Below, piece by piece: positions 1-8,920 of a stretch of 64,000 nucleotides of DNA (the stretch's first letter is position 1; the number at the start of each line of letters is the position of its first letter). A program made the position numbers and the translations under genes. The notes under the pieces were generated by a model. That model worked only from the letters and a program-made list of their open reading frames with translations, did not search any database and was not told the origin of the DNA. Location of the stretch: positions 1-64,000 of the forward strand of contig DVKB01000023.1 in NCBI GenBank assembly GCA_018716305.1. Reading direction: 5' to 3'. This DNA comes from Candidatus Scatomonas merdigallinarum. Lineage in GTDB: Bacteria > Bacillota > Clostridia > Lachnospirales > Lachnospiraceae.

Positions 1-186
1 GGAGCGAGATGGAACTTCCTAAGAGGCATGACGCAGCATGAGGAACAGACAGGCGAGACGGAAGTCGAGCCGGAACTGGAACAAGCGAAGCGGAAGCTAG
101 GTGAAGGCCAGATTCACAGGAAGAGTTTGGAGAAGAAGTTTTGTGTGCGGTTTTGAAGGTATGTCAGATATCTTCCTAAGAGATGA
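1..186. other. non-coding leader/spacer before tRNA cluster
   Basis: No convincing reading frame. The stretch is purine-rich and carries an 11-bp direct repeat (CTTCCTAAGAG at 15-25 and 172-182). The sequence around 140-165 (TTTGTGTGCGGTTTTGAAGG) resembles the spacer that follows 23S or 5S rRNA in clostridial rrn operons; this is from memory of such spacers, not from an alignment. With the tRNAs immediately downstream, the window may begin just after an rRNA gene. Confidence 0.35.
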
Positions 187-258
187 TCCTCGATAGCTCA
201 ATGGTAGAGCATTCGGCTGTTAACCGAAGGGTTGTTGGTTCGAGCCCAACTCGGGGAG
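187..258 (+). tRNA. tRNA-Asn (GTT)
   Basis: Full cloverleaf in 72 nt. The acceptor stem TCCTCGA pairs with TCGGGGA, the T arm is GTTGG/CCAAC around TTCGAGC, and the anticodon loop CTGTTAA gives anticodon GTT. The discriminator base is G. No CCA is encoded, so the end must be added enzymatically. First of three tRNAs in a row that share a terminator. Confidence 0.96.
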
Positions 259-336
259 TTTTTTGAATATTTAAGTAGCTGCGCAAGGGTGCTGAAAGCA
301 GCCGTAAACATACATTTGCTGTATGATTGTTTATGA

Positions 337-408
337 GGCTCCGTGGTCAAGCGGTTAAGACATCGCCCTTTCACGGCGGTAACACGGGTTCGATTCCCGT
401 CGGAGTCA
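337..408 (+). tRNA. tRNA-Glu (TTC)
   Basis: Acceptor stem GGCTCCG pairs with CGGAGTC including one G-T pair. The anticodon loop CTTTCAC between TCGCC and GGCGG gives anticodon TTC. 72 nt, discriminator A, no encoded CCA. It lies 78 bp after tRNA-Asn and 9 bp before tRNA-Cys, and is presumably co-transcribed with both. Confidence 0.96.
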
Positions 409-417
409 TTAGAATAC

Positions 418-489
418 GGCGTCGTAGCCAAGTGGTAAGGCAATGGTCTGCAACACCAGTATCCACCGGTTCAAATCCGGTCGACGCCT
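418..489 (+). tRNA. tRNA-Cys (GCA)
   Basis: Acceptor stem GGCGTCG pairs perfectly with CGACGCC. The anticodon loop carries GCA and the discriminator is T, the usual identity base for cysteine tRNA. 72 nt, no encoded CCA. Last tRNA of the cluster; the terminator begins eight bases downstream. Confidence 0.95.
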
Positions 490-496
490 CTGCTAG

Positions 497-536
497 AGCA
501 GGAGAGATGTTCCAAAGAACATTTCTCCTGCTTTTT
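497..536 (+). terminator. Rho-independent terminator of tRNA cluster
   Basis: A 16-bp stem (497-512 with 517-532, one G-T pair) closes on the loop CAAA and is followed by TTTT. It ends the Asn-Glu-Cys tRNA transcript. The 150 bp after it hold no gene and lead into glpK. Confidence 0.9.
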
Positions 537-671
537 AGTGCGCCGGCGGGTGCGCGTCCTAAGGGTGGTAAGGCCTGTGTTCTGAGTGAAAAAATTTTCT
601 GATTTGAAAAAGTTATTAATCTATAGTAGACTGATAAAAGATAGACAAGCGACAAAGGTTTACATTTTTAA

Positions 672-2198
<1,527 letters not shown>

Positions 2199-2212
2199 CC
2201 TCGCTTTGGGCT

Positions 2213-2502
2213 CTCAGTGAGCCTTATCAACCGGTTTTGCCATTAAATTGGGAAGGCCTGGTTCCTGATGATGATTCTGTCCGACTGCTGAGCCACGAAC
2301 AGGAGAAATTGGATTACAGCTTGCTGTATCAGGCTTACTCTGCCAAAGACAGAAATCCAGCGGTATGTGGCTGCTTGCCGGGCAGAAAGCTCCCGACCAC
2401 AGCGCGTTCGCCCGTTTCCGCACCGGTTTCCTGGCGGGCGCCTGCGGAAATCTTTTCCATCAGATGCTCCGCCTGGAGGAAAGCGGTGAGCTGTCAAAAT
2501 GA
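2213..2502 (+). pseudogene. decayed IS1182-family transposase fragment
   Basis: The first frame reads like the N-terminus of IS1182-type transposases, with PYQPVLPLNWEGLVPDDD, then DYSLLYQAYSAK and NPAV. At about 2364 the homologous reading jumps to another frame (ATG 2365), which continues with MWLLAGQKAPDHSAFARFRT and LFHQMLRLEESGELS to a stop at 2500-2502. Relative to the family, the block normally between NPAV and WLLAGQ (about 35-40 residues) is deleted, and the catalytic two-thirds of the protein is missing. This is therefore a dead remnant with an internal deletion and frameshift. Family assignment rests on remembered motif order. Confidence 0.8.
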
Positions 2503-2527
2503 ATTATAACAAACGGAAGTGCCGCTC

Positions 2528-2548
2528 AATCATCCGTTATGGATGATT
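2528..2548. repeat. 8-bp hairpin next to transposase remnant
   Basis: AATCATCC pairs with GGATGATT around a 5-nt loop, flanked by AGTG/CACT that could extend the stem. It sits just past the transposase fragment and before the convergent DUF3783 gene. It could be a leftover element end or a bidirectional terminator. I cannot decide which. Confidence 0.4.
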
Positions 2549-2568
2549 TTGCGACACTCCCCATTGGA

Positions 2569-2952
2569 TTATAAATTGTGAAGAGCCTCGTGCTCTTTTT
2601 TCAGTTCCTCGTATAGCGCCAGGGAATTCCAGGTCTGATTTTCACTGGTCAGAACCGCTTTCAGCGGAATTTGAATTCCGTCTTTCCGCATAGACGCCAG
2701 GAGAAGATCCAGCCGGGAATCGGTGAATCCCCGAAGGAGAAGCATAGGTTCCGTAAAAAGTTCTCCGCTGTAAATTTCATCTGTGTCCGCAAGACCGCGA
2801 ATACCTGCCAGAGCGCCCACCGGTCTGAGATACTGGGAAGGCTCAATTTTCCGGATGCGGATTTTCATTTTCAGCAGAATCATTTTCAGTTTCCGCCCGC
2901 TGTCGGAATCCTGCAGATTGTACAGCAGCGCTGTTTCAATGCTTTGAGTCAT
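2569..2952 (-). CDS. DUF3783 domain-containing protein
   Basis: 127-residue protein of unknown function. The C-terminal half has the DUF3783 hallmark: a hydrophobic strand leading to RGFTDSRLDLLLASMR, followed by IPLKAVLT and a W-x-S-L-x-L-Y-E-E-L helix (residues about 75-125). The N-terminal half is basic and predicted soluble. It starts 16 bases after the degV stop on the same strand, so the two are likely one transcript. It ends facing the transposase remnant. The family is known only as a small Firmicutes domain; no reaction is assigned. Confidence 0.85.
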   Translation of the reverse strand: MTQSIETALLYNLQDSDSGRKLKMILLKMKIRIRKIEPSQYLRPVGALAGIRGLADTDEIYSGELFTEPMLLLRGFTDSRLDLLLASMRKDGIQIPLKAVLTSENQTWNSLALYEELKKEHEALHNL

Positions 2953-2968
2953 TTGAAAAATACCGCCT

Positions 2969-3838
2969 TTACCAGATTTCTTTATGGATTTTCGAACAGG
3001 TGAACGCCAAAGCGCCCGGTCCGATATGGCAGGATACGCTCAGGGACAGAGGAAAGATGTGGATTTCCTTTACGTTGGGGAAAGATTTCAGTGCTTCTTC
3101 TCTGAACTCCTCAGCTGCTGCCTGGTTGTAGGAATGAATCACATCCAGGTAAATATCTTCGCCGAAACGCTTGTCAATGTCATCCCGGATCGCCTGGGTC
3201 ATGATCTTTTTCGCCTGGGCCATAGTACGGGCTTTGGCAAAGGCATCCAGTTTTTCACCCTGAATCTGGAGGACCGGTTTCAGCCGCAGGACAGTTCCGA
3301 TCGCTGCAGCAGCCGGAGTAATGCGGCCGCCCTGCTTCAGGTATTTCAGAGTAGCTACGGTAATGTAAATGCTGGAATCAAAACGAGTTTCTTCCAGCCA
3401 ATCGCCGATTTCAGCGGCGGACAGTCCGTTTTTGGCCTGCTGAAGGGCTTCTATAGCAGAGTAACGGAGTGTGCCGGAAATCCGCTGGTTGTTGACGACC
3501 CGCACCCGTCCGTTATAATCGTCCGCCAGCATGGAGGCAGTCTGACAGGAACTGGAAAGTCCGCTGGACATAGGAATATGAACGATTTCGTCATAGTCTT
3601 TCAGAAGTTTGTCCCAGAGCCCGGATACGGATTCCATGGAAGGCTGTGAAGTAGAAACCTTGGTGCCCGGATTTTCTTCCAGACGTTTGAAAAATTCTTC
3701 CTGGGTCATGTCGACTTCTTCCAGATACTCCTGTCCATTCATAAAAAAAGGCATGGGCAGCATATAAATGCCCAGTTCCTTTGCCTGGGCCATGCTCATG
3801 CTGCAATTACTGTCAGTTACAACTGCGATGGATTTCAT
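2969..3838 (-). CDS. DegV family fatty-acid-binding protein
   Basis: 289 residues, typical DegV length. The N-terminus IAVVTDSNCSMS matches the DegV start (VTDSxxxL), with a central TSQPS segment and SSGLSSSCQTA, the fatty-acid head-group binding region. DegV proteins bind a fatty acid; in some Firmicutes the FakB paralogs present it to the kinase FakA. No FakA gene is in the window, so a FakB role is only inferred. Start ATG with GGAGGA nine bases upstream. A near-consensus promoter lies directly upstream, and DUF3783 follows in the same direction. Confidence 0.93.
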   Translation of the reverse strand: MKSIAVVTDSNCSMSMAQAKELGIYMLPMPFFMNGQEYLEEVDMTQEEFFKRLEENPGTKVSTSQPSMESVSGLWDKLLKDYDEIVHIPMSSGLSSSCQTASMLADDYNGRVRVVNNQRISGTLRYSAIEALQQAKNGLSAAEIGDWLEETRFDSSIYITVATLKYLKQGGRITPAAAAIGTVLRLKPVLQIQGEKLDAFAKARTMAQAKKIMTQAIRDDIDKRFGEDIYLDVIHSYNQAAAEEFREEALKSFPNVKEIHIFPLSLSVSCHIGPGALAFTCSKIHKEIW

Positions 3839-3872
3839 TTGCAGATTCCTCCAATCTAGTGGTTATGGATCG

Positions 3873-3901
3873 ATTATACAATAACTGAAAGGCAAAGACA
3901 A
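3873..3901 (-). promoter_or_regulatory. sigma-A promoter for degV
   Basis: On the minus strand TTGTCT (3896-3901) is followed after 17 bp by a perfect TATAAT (3873-3878), about 35 bp before the degV start. Confidence 0.8.
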
Positions 3902-3993
3902 TTGATAAGTAGAATATATAGTGGAAGTTTTCGGGAAATATATGTATAATGATAAAGAAAATGATGTCAGAAAAAAAGAGAGGAGGAAACATC

Positions 3994-4611
3994 ATGATCG
4001 TACATAAAGTTACAGATCCGGAATTCATTCCCTACGGAAAGGTGCTGGAGGGATATGATCTGCAAGAAATCATCAAAAAAATGGAGGATACTCCGCTGCC
4101 GGAGGACAGCACGGTATATGTCCCCTCTGATAAAAATCTGGAGGCGCTGGCTATCGCGGAAGAGTTCCGCTGCCGGGCCTACGGCGGCCTGCCCATTCAG
4201 ATCGGCTACTGCAACGGCAATAACCACAAGCTGAACGCGCTGGAGTATCACAGATGCTCAGAGGTCAACGTGGCTGCTACGGATATGATTCTTCTGCTGG
4301 GACGGCAGCAGGATATTGCAGGGGATTACACCTATGACACATCCAAGGCAGAAGCGTTTCTGGTGCCGGCGGGAACCGCGATTGAAGTTTACGCGACTTC
4401 CCTGCATTACGCTCCCTGCAACGGGGGAGAGGGAGGTTTCCGCTGTGTGGTAGTTCTGCCGGAGGGGACTAATACGGACATTGATTTTAACGTAGCTTCC
4501 GAGGGAGAGGATAAACTGATGACGGCCAAAAACAAATGGCTGATTGCCCATCCGGAGGCCGGCATTGAGGGCGCCTTCCAGGGCCTGAAGGGCGAAAATC
4601 TGACGATATAA
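3994..4611 (+). CDS. DUF4867 family protein
   Basis: 205-residue cytoplasmic protein of the DUF4867 family. It resembles a cupin-like sugar-metabolism protein (inference): beta-rich C-terminal half with GTAIEVYATSLHYAP and FRCVVVLPEGTN. Start chosen at ATG 3994 because GAGGAGG lies 7 bases upstream; the frame is open to 3949 but without a ribosome site. It is the first gene of a three-gene run with an isomerase and a sugar kinase (22 and 11 bases apart), which suggests a role in handling the same sugar, perhaps as an epimerase or mutarotase. A -10 element TATAAT at 3945-3950 is the only promoter sign. Confidence 0.82.
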   Translation: MIVHKVTDPEFIPYGKVLEGYDLQEIIKKMEDTPLPEDSTVYVPSDKNLEALAIAEEFRCRAYGGLPIQIGYCNGNNHKLNALEYHRCSEVNVAATDMILLLGRQQDIAGDYTYDTSKAEAFLVPAGTAIEVYATSLHYAPCNGGEGGFRCVVVLPEGTNTDIDFNVASEGEDKLMTAKNKWLIAHPEAGIEGAFQGLKGENLTI

Positions 4612-4633
4612 AAAGCAGCAGGAGGAAGGTAAT

Positions 4634-6121
4634 ATGATGAGCAATATCCCCAAGATAAAAGTGGGAATCGTGGCGGTCAGCCGTGACTGTTTCCCCGAAC
4701 CGCTGTCCGTAAACCGCAGAAAAGCTCTGGCGGATGCCTATGCAAAAAAGTACAGCGCGGAAGATATTTATGAATGTCCGGTCTGCATTGTAGAGAGCGA
4801 AATCCATATGGTTCAGGCGCTGGAGGATATTAAGAAAGCGGGATGCAACGCGCTCTGTGTATATCTCGGTAATTTCGGACCGGAGATTTCCGAGACGCTG
4901 CTGGCGAAACACTTTGACGGCCCGGTGATGTTTACAGCCGCGGCGGAAGAAAGCCAGAATGATCTGGTAGGGGGCAGAGGAGATGCCTACTGCGGCATGC
5001 TGAACGCAAGCTATAATCTGAAACTTCGGAATGTAAAGGCCTATATCCCGGAGTATCCGGTAGGCACAGCAGAGGAATGCGCGGATATGATCCATGATTT
5101 CCTGCCGATCGCCAGGGCGCTGGTGGGACTGGCCGGCCTGAAAGTCATCAGTTTTGGCCCCAGGCCCTTGAATTTCCTGGCCTGCAACGCGCCCATCAAA
5201 CCCCTGTTTGATCTGGGAGTTGAAATTGAAGAAAATTCAGAACTGGATCTGTTTGAGGCATTCCATAAACATGACGGAGACGAGAGAATTCCGGAGAAGG
5301 TAAAGGAAATGGAAGCGGAGCTGGGAGCGGGAAACCGGAAACCGGAGATCCTTCCCAAACTGGCTCAGTACGAACTGACCCTTCTCGACTGGATCCAGGA
5401 GCATAAAGGGTATCGTCCCTATGTTACAGTAGCGGGGAAATGCTGGCCCGCGTTTCAGACCCAGTTCGGCTTTGTGCCCTGTTACGTGAACAGCCGCCTG
5501 ACGGGTATGGGAATCCCTGTTTCCTGCGAGGTGGATATTTACGGGGCCTTGTCTGAATACATCGGCGCCTGTGTGAGTCAGGACGCGGTTACGCTGCTGG
5601 ATATCAATAATTCCGTGCCGGCGGATATGTATCATGAGGCCATTGAAGGAAAATTCCCTTATACCCAGAAAGACACCTTTATGGGCTTCCACTGCGGTAA
5701 TACCTGTTCCAGAAAACTTACAGCCTGCAGCATGAACTATCAGTTTATCATGGCCAGGAATCTTCCGGAAGAGGTAACCCAGGGAACTCTGGAGGGCGAT
5801 ATTATCCCCGGAGATATTACCTTTTACCGTCTGCAGAGCACTGCGGATACAAAACTGCGGGCTTATGTCGCGCAGGGTGAGATTCTTCCGGTGGCGACAA
5901 AATCCTTTGGAGGCATCGGTGTGTTCGCGATTCCGGAAATGGGACGCTTTTACCGCCATGTGCTGATCGAGGGCAATTTCCCCCACCACGGAGCAGTGGC
6001 GTTCGGCCATTACGGAAAGACTCTCTATGAGGTCTTCAAATACATCGGGGTTCCGGTAGAAAATATCGGCTACAATCATCCTGCAGGAGACAGATATCCC
6101 GGGGAAAATCCCTTTCACTGA
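4634..6121 (+). CDS. L-fucose/L-arabinose isomerase family protein
   Basis: 495 residues. The Rossmann-like N-terminal domain (KVGIVAVSRDCF, then VYLGNFGPE and MFTAAAEE) and the C-terminal domain (FHCGNTCSRKL, GDITFYRLQS, HHGAVAFGH) fit the fucose/arabinose isomerase superfamily. Members interconvert an aldose and a ketose using a divalent metal. Substrate cannot be read from the sequence; the partner kinase is xylulokinase-like, so a pentose or deoxyhexose ketose is likely. Ribosome site AGGAGGAAGG at about 4620; ATG 4634 and ATG 4637 are both possible starts. Lies between DUF4867 and the kinase in a tight operon. Confidence 0.87.
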   Translation: MMSNIPKIKVGIVAVSRDCFPEPLSVNRRKALADAYAKKYSAEDIYECPVCIVESEIHMVQALEDIKKAGCNALCVYLGNFGPEISETLLAKHFDGPVMFTAAAEESQNDLVGGRGDAYCGMLNASYNLKLRNVKAYIPEYPVGTAEECADMIHDFLPIARALVGLAGLKVISFGPRPLNFLACNAPIKPLFDLGVEIEENSELDLFEAFHKHDGDERIPEKVKEMEAELGAGNRKPEILPKLAQYELTLLDWIQEHKGYRPYVTVAGKCWPAFQTQFGFVPCYVNSRLTGMGIPVSCEVDIYGALSEYIGACVSQDAVTLLDINNSVPADMYHEAIEGKFPYTQKDTFMGFHCGNTCSRKLTACSMNYQFIMARNLPEEVTQGTLEGDIIPGDITFYRLQSTADTKLRAYVAQGEILPVATKSFGGIGVFAIPEMGRFYRHVLIEGNFPHHGAVAFGHYGKTLYEVFKYIGVPVENIGYNHPAGDRYPGENPFH

Positions 6122-6132
6122 GGAGGCAGTCC

Positions 6133-7593
6133 ATGCTGTTTATCGGAATTGATCTGGGAACTTCAGCGGTGAAACTTCTGGCCATGGACAGCCGGGGAAA
6201 AATCGTGCATGTTGTTTCTCAGGAATACCCTATTTGCTTCCCGCGTCCGGGCTGGGCAGAACAGAGTCCGGAGGACTGGTACGCGCAGACGCTCAAAGGT
6301 CTGAAAAAGCTGCTGGAAAAATGCGACAGGTCACAGGTGGCGGGGATCAGCTTCGGCGGACAGATGCACGGGCTGGTGGTATTGGATTCCAGGGATCAGG
6401 TGATCCGTCCCGCAATTTTATGGAATGACGGCCGGACCGGAAAAGAGACGGAGTATCTGAATCATACAGTGGGCAGGGATAAGCTGTCACAGTATACAGC
6501 CAATATAGCCTTTGCGGGATTTACAGCTCCGAAGCTGCTGTGGATGAAGGAAAATGAACCGGATCTGTTTGCGAAGATCGCGAAAATTATGCTGCCCAAG
6601 GATTATCTGGCCTACCGCCTGTCTGGAGCCTTCTGCACAGATTACTCAGACGCGTCGGGAACCTTACTGCTGGATGTGCAGCACCGCTGCTGGTCCCGGG
6701 AGATGCTGGAGATCTGTTCGGTGAGAGAAGAACAGCTTCCCAGGCTCTGTGAGAGTTACGAAGTGACAGGAGTCCTTAAAAAGGAAATTGCCCATGAACT
6801 GGGGCTTCCTCAGGGGGTAAAAGTGATCGCGGGAGCCGGAGACAACGCGGCAGCGGCGGTGGGAACCGGAACAGTGGGAGACGGCAGATGCAATATTTCC
6901 CTGGGAACCAGCGGTACGGTGTTTATCTCCAGCAAAAATTTCAGAGTGGACCGGTATAACGCGCTGCACTCCTTCGATCACGCGGACGGCGCCTATCATC
7001 TCATGGGATGTATGCTTTCCGCGGCGTCCTGCAATAAATGGTGGATGGATGAAATACTGAAGACCCGGGATTACAGCGGCGAGCAGCAGAGAATCCGCAG
7101 GCTGGGAGAGAATCCAGTGTTTTTCCTTCCCTACCTGATGGGTGAGAGATCTCCCCATAATAATCCCGATGCCAGGGCTGTGTTTTTTGGAATGTCCATG
7201 GATACCACCAGGGAAGAAATGACACAGGCAGTACTGGAAGGGGTAAGCTTCGGCCTGAGGGATTCCATGGAGGTTGTCAGGGAACTGGGCATCAGGATCC
7301 AGCGGGCAACCCTCTGCGGAGGAGGAGCCAAGAGTCCTCTCTGGAGAAGGATCATCGCCAATATTATGAATCTCAAAGTAGATATCATTGAGAGTGAAGA
7401 GGGCCCGGGATATGGAGCCGCGATTCTGGCCGCTGTAGGCTGCGGAGAATATGCCGACGTCGAGGAGGCCGCGGGCAGACTGGTGAAGATCGTGGACACC
7501 ATCGTTCCGGAGCCGGAACTGGTGGACAGGTATGAGGCCCAGTATAGGAAATTCAGAAGAATCTACCCTGCTGTAAAGGAATTATACGGCTGA
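6133..7593 (+). CDS. xylB: xylulokinase-like FGGY sugar kinase
   Basis: 486 residues, the usual length for xylulokinase. N-terminal phosphate motif DLGTSAVKLL, the xylulokinase-type segment SFGGQMHGLVVLD with RPAILWNDGR, then GAGDNAAAAVGTG and C-terminal GGGAKSPLWRR. It would phosphorylate the ketose made by the upstream isomerase, feeding the pentose phosphate route. AGGAGG lies 7 bases before ATG 6133. The symbol is by similarity only; FGGY kinases differ in substrate (xylulose, rhamnulose, fuculose), and no aldolase or epimerase is adjacent to settle it. A GC-rich hairpin follows the stop. Confidence 0.85.
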   Translation: MLFIGIDLGTSAVKLLAMDSRGKIVHVVSQEYPICFPRPGWAEQSPEDWYAQTLKGLKKLLEKCDRSQVAGISFGGQMHGLVVLDSRDQVIRPAILWNDGRTGKETEYLNHTVGRDKLSQYTANIAFAGFTAPKLLWMKENEPDLFAKIAKIMLPKDYLAYRLSGAFCTDYSDASGTLLLDVQHRCWSREMLEICSVREEQLPRLCESYEVTGVLKKEIAHELGLPQGVKVIAGAGDNAAAAVGTGTVGDGRCNISLGTSGTVFISSKNFRVDRYNALHSFDHADGAYHLMGCMLSAASCNKWWMDEILKTRDYSGEQQRIRRLGENPVFFLPYLMGERSPHNNPDARAVFFGMSMDTTREEMTQAVLEGVSFGLRDSMEVVRELGIRIQRATLCGGGAKSPLWRRIIANIMNLKVDIIESEEGPGYGAAILAAVGCGEYADVEEAAGRLVKIVDTIVPEPELVDRYEAQYRKFRRIYPAVKELYG

Positions 7594-7610
7594 GAAGTGT
7601 AAAGTTTTTG

Positions 7611-7638
7611 GGGCCGCCGGGATGTTCTCCGGCGGCCC
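7611..7638 (+). terminator. GC-rich terminator hairpin after sugar cassette
   Basis: GGGCCGCCGG (7611-7620) pairs with CCGGCGGCCC (7629-7638) around an 8-nt loop. The downstream T tract (TTTTCTT, 7645-7651) is displaced by six bases and overlaps the next promoter's -35 box, so termination may be partial. Confidence 0.65.
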
Positions 7639-7649
7639 GGGAACTTTTC

Positions 7650-7678
7650 TTGACAAAGATTTAAAAGGAGACTATAAT
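7650..7678 (+). promoter_or_regulatory. consensus sigma-A promoter of initiator tRNA
   Basis: Perfect TTGACA (7650-7655), 17-bp spacer, perfect TATAAT (7673-7678). Transcription would start about 35 bp before the tRNA. This is the strongest promoter in the window, as expected for a stable RNA gene. Confidence 0.93.
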
Positions 7679-7720
7679 ATTTTTATAAGTTTTGCATATA
7701 CTATATCAGCAAGGGAATAT

Positions 7721-7794
7721 CGCGGGGTGGAGCAGTCTGGAAGCTCGTCGGGCTCATAACCCGAAGGCCGCAGGTTCAAATCCTGCCCCCGCAA
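7721..7794 (+). tRNA. initiator tRNA-fMet (CAT)
   Basis: Anticodon loop CTCATAA gives CAT. The initiator hallmarks are present: a C1-A72 mismatch (CGCGGGG against CCCCGCA) and three consecutive G-C pairs at the base of the anticodon stem (GGG/CCC). 74 nt, discriminator A, no encoded CCA. It stands alone with its own promoter and terminators. Confidence 0.96.
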
Positions 7795-7800
7795 TTCTTT

Positions 7801-7833
7801 CAGCCGCGGAACAGACTTCTGTTGCGCGGCTGA
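7801..7833 (+). terminator. hairpin after tRNA-fMet
   Basis: CAGCCGCGGAACAG pairs with CTGTTGCGCGGCTG with one mismatch, around ACTT. No T tract follows, so it may act in 3' end processing or as an attenuating hairpin ahead of the true terminator. Confidence 0.55.
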
Positions 7834-7845
7834 ATTACTGACAGC

Positions 7846-7877
7846 GCAGTCTCTCAGAATGGAGGGACTGCTTTTTT
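7846..7877 (+). terminator. Rho-independent terminator of tRNA-fMet
   Basis: GCAGTCTCTC (7846-7855) pairs with GAGGGACTGC (7862-7871, one G-T) around a 6-nt loop, followed by TTTTTT. Confidence 0.88.
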
Positions 7878-7901
7878 AGTTGGTCCCGAAGGGGGTTTGA
7901 A

Positions 7902-7930
7902 TTGACTTTCGCAGGCTGCTTTTGTATACT
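7902..7930 (+). promoter_or_regulatory. promoter of sortase gene
   Basis: TTGACT (7902-7907), 17-bp spacer, TATACT (7925-7930). The transcript would begin near 7937 and carry a GC-rich leader with eight or more consecutive G at 7975-7983. Confidence 0.8.
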
Positions 7931-8023
7931 GAAGAAGGATATTTGAGCACCGGGACAGCCGCGGGACACGCGCCGGGGGGGGGCGGCACCCGGGAATAAG
8001 ATTTTGCAAAAGGAGTATGATAC

Positions 8024-8893
8024 GTGGCAGAGAAAAAAAAGAAGAAAAAAAAGGGAGGCCCTTTAAATGTGATTCTGACTCTGGGAATTGTGGTCTGCGT
8101 CGGAGTGATCGGGTTTTCTGGTTATAAACTGATTTCCACCGGACTGGCCTACAAGGAAGGGGAGGACGAGTACAGCAGCCTTAGAAAATATACCATGGAG
8201 GTGGCGGAAGCGGAAGTGCCGCAGGAAGACAAAAGCGAGGCGGAGGACAGCAGCGAACAGGCGCAGGAGGATACCAGGACTCCCGTAGAAGGTGTGAAAC
8301 AGGAACAGGAGCAGGAGCCTGTGGTTCCGCCTCTGCAGGTGGATTTCGCCTCTCTGGAAGCAATCAATCCGGATATAGTAGGATGGATCTATATTGAGGC
8401 TCTGGATATCAGTTATCCGGTGGTACATGGGGAAGATAATGATTTTTATCTGCACAGGACCTTTGAAAAGAAGGATAATTTCGCGGGCTCTATCTTTGTG
8501 GAATACCGCAATTCGGGAGATTTTTCGGATCCGAACACCATTGTGTACGGCCATAATATGAAAAATCAGTCTATGTTCGGAAAACTGAAGCTGCTGAAGG
8601 AATGGGAGGAGTATAAGAACAGCATGTACTTCTGGATTCTTACTCCGGAGCACGATTACCGCTACGAAATTTTCAGCGTGCAGTACACAGATGCCTCAAG
8701 CGATGTGTATACGCTGTTTTCGGAGCCGGGAACACTGTTCGTGGATTATCTTGAAACCATGCAGTCCCAGTCGGAAATTCCGGTAGAAGAGAGGACTTTT
8801 ACGGCGGAGGACAAAGTGGTAACCCTGTCCACCTGTTCTTCCAGCAACGGAGACGGAAGATTTGTGGTACAGGGTGTACAGGTGCCTTACTGA
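8024..8893 (+). CDS. srtB: class B sortase
   Basis: Membrane-anchored transpeptidase that links surface proteins to the cell wall. A cytoplasmic lysine run (residues 4-10) is followed by one membrane helix (about 14-37) and an acidic, Q/E-rich linker (45-100). The sortase domain begins near 108. Catalytic residues are visible: His177 in VYGHNM, Cys271 in LSTCSS, Arg279 in GDGRFVV. Class B is supported by the INPDIVGWIYI and YPVVHGEDNDFYL segments. Start GTG 8024 follows AAAGGAG by 9 bases. No substrate with a sorting signal or pilin gene is nearby, so it may serve the whole cell. A sirtuin gene follows 27 bases downstream. Confidence 0.92.
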   Translation: MAEKKKKKKKGGPLNVILTLGIVVCVGVIGFSGYKLISTGLAYKEGEDEYSSLRKYTMEVAEAEVPQEDKSEAEDSSEQAQEDTRTPVEGVKQEQEQEPVVPPLQVDFASLEAINPDIVGWIYIEALDISYPVVHGEDNDFYLHRTFEKKDNFAGSIFVEYRNSGDFSDPNTIVYGHNMKNQSMFGKLKLLKEWEEYKNSMYFWILTPEHDYRYEIFSVQYTDASSDVYTLFSEPGTLFVDYLETMQSQSEIPVEERTFTAEDKVVTLSTCSSSNGDGRFVVQGVQVPY

Positions 8894-8920
8894 TTTGACA
8901 GAAGAAGGGAGGAAAATCGT

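Noticed and set aside
8024-8070. A-rich run at the sortase start as a programmed frameshift
   Set aside because: The frame is continuous and simply encodes a cytoplasmic lysine cluster before the membrane helix.
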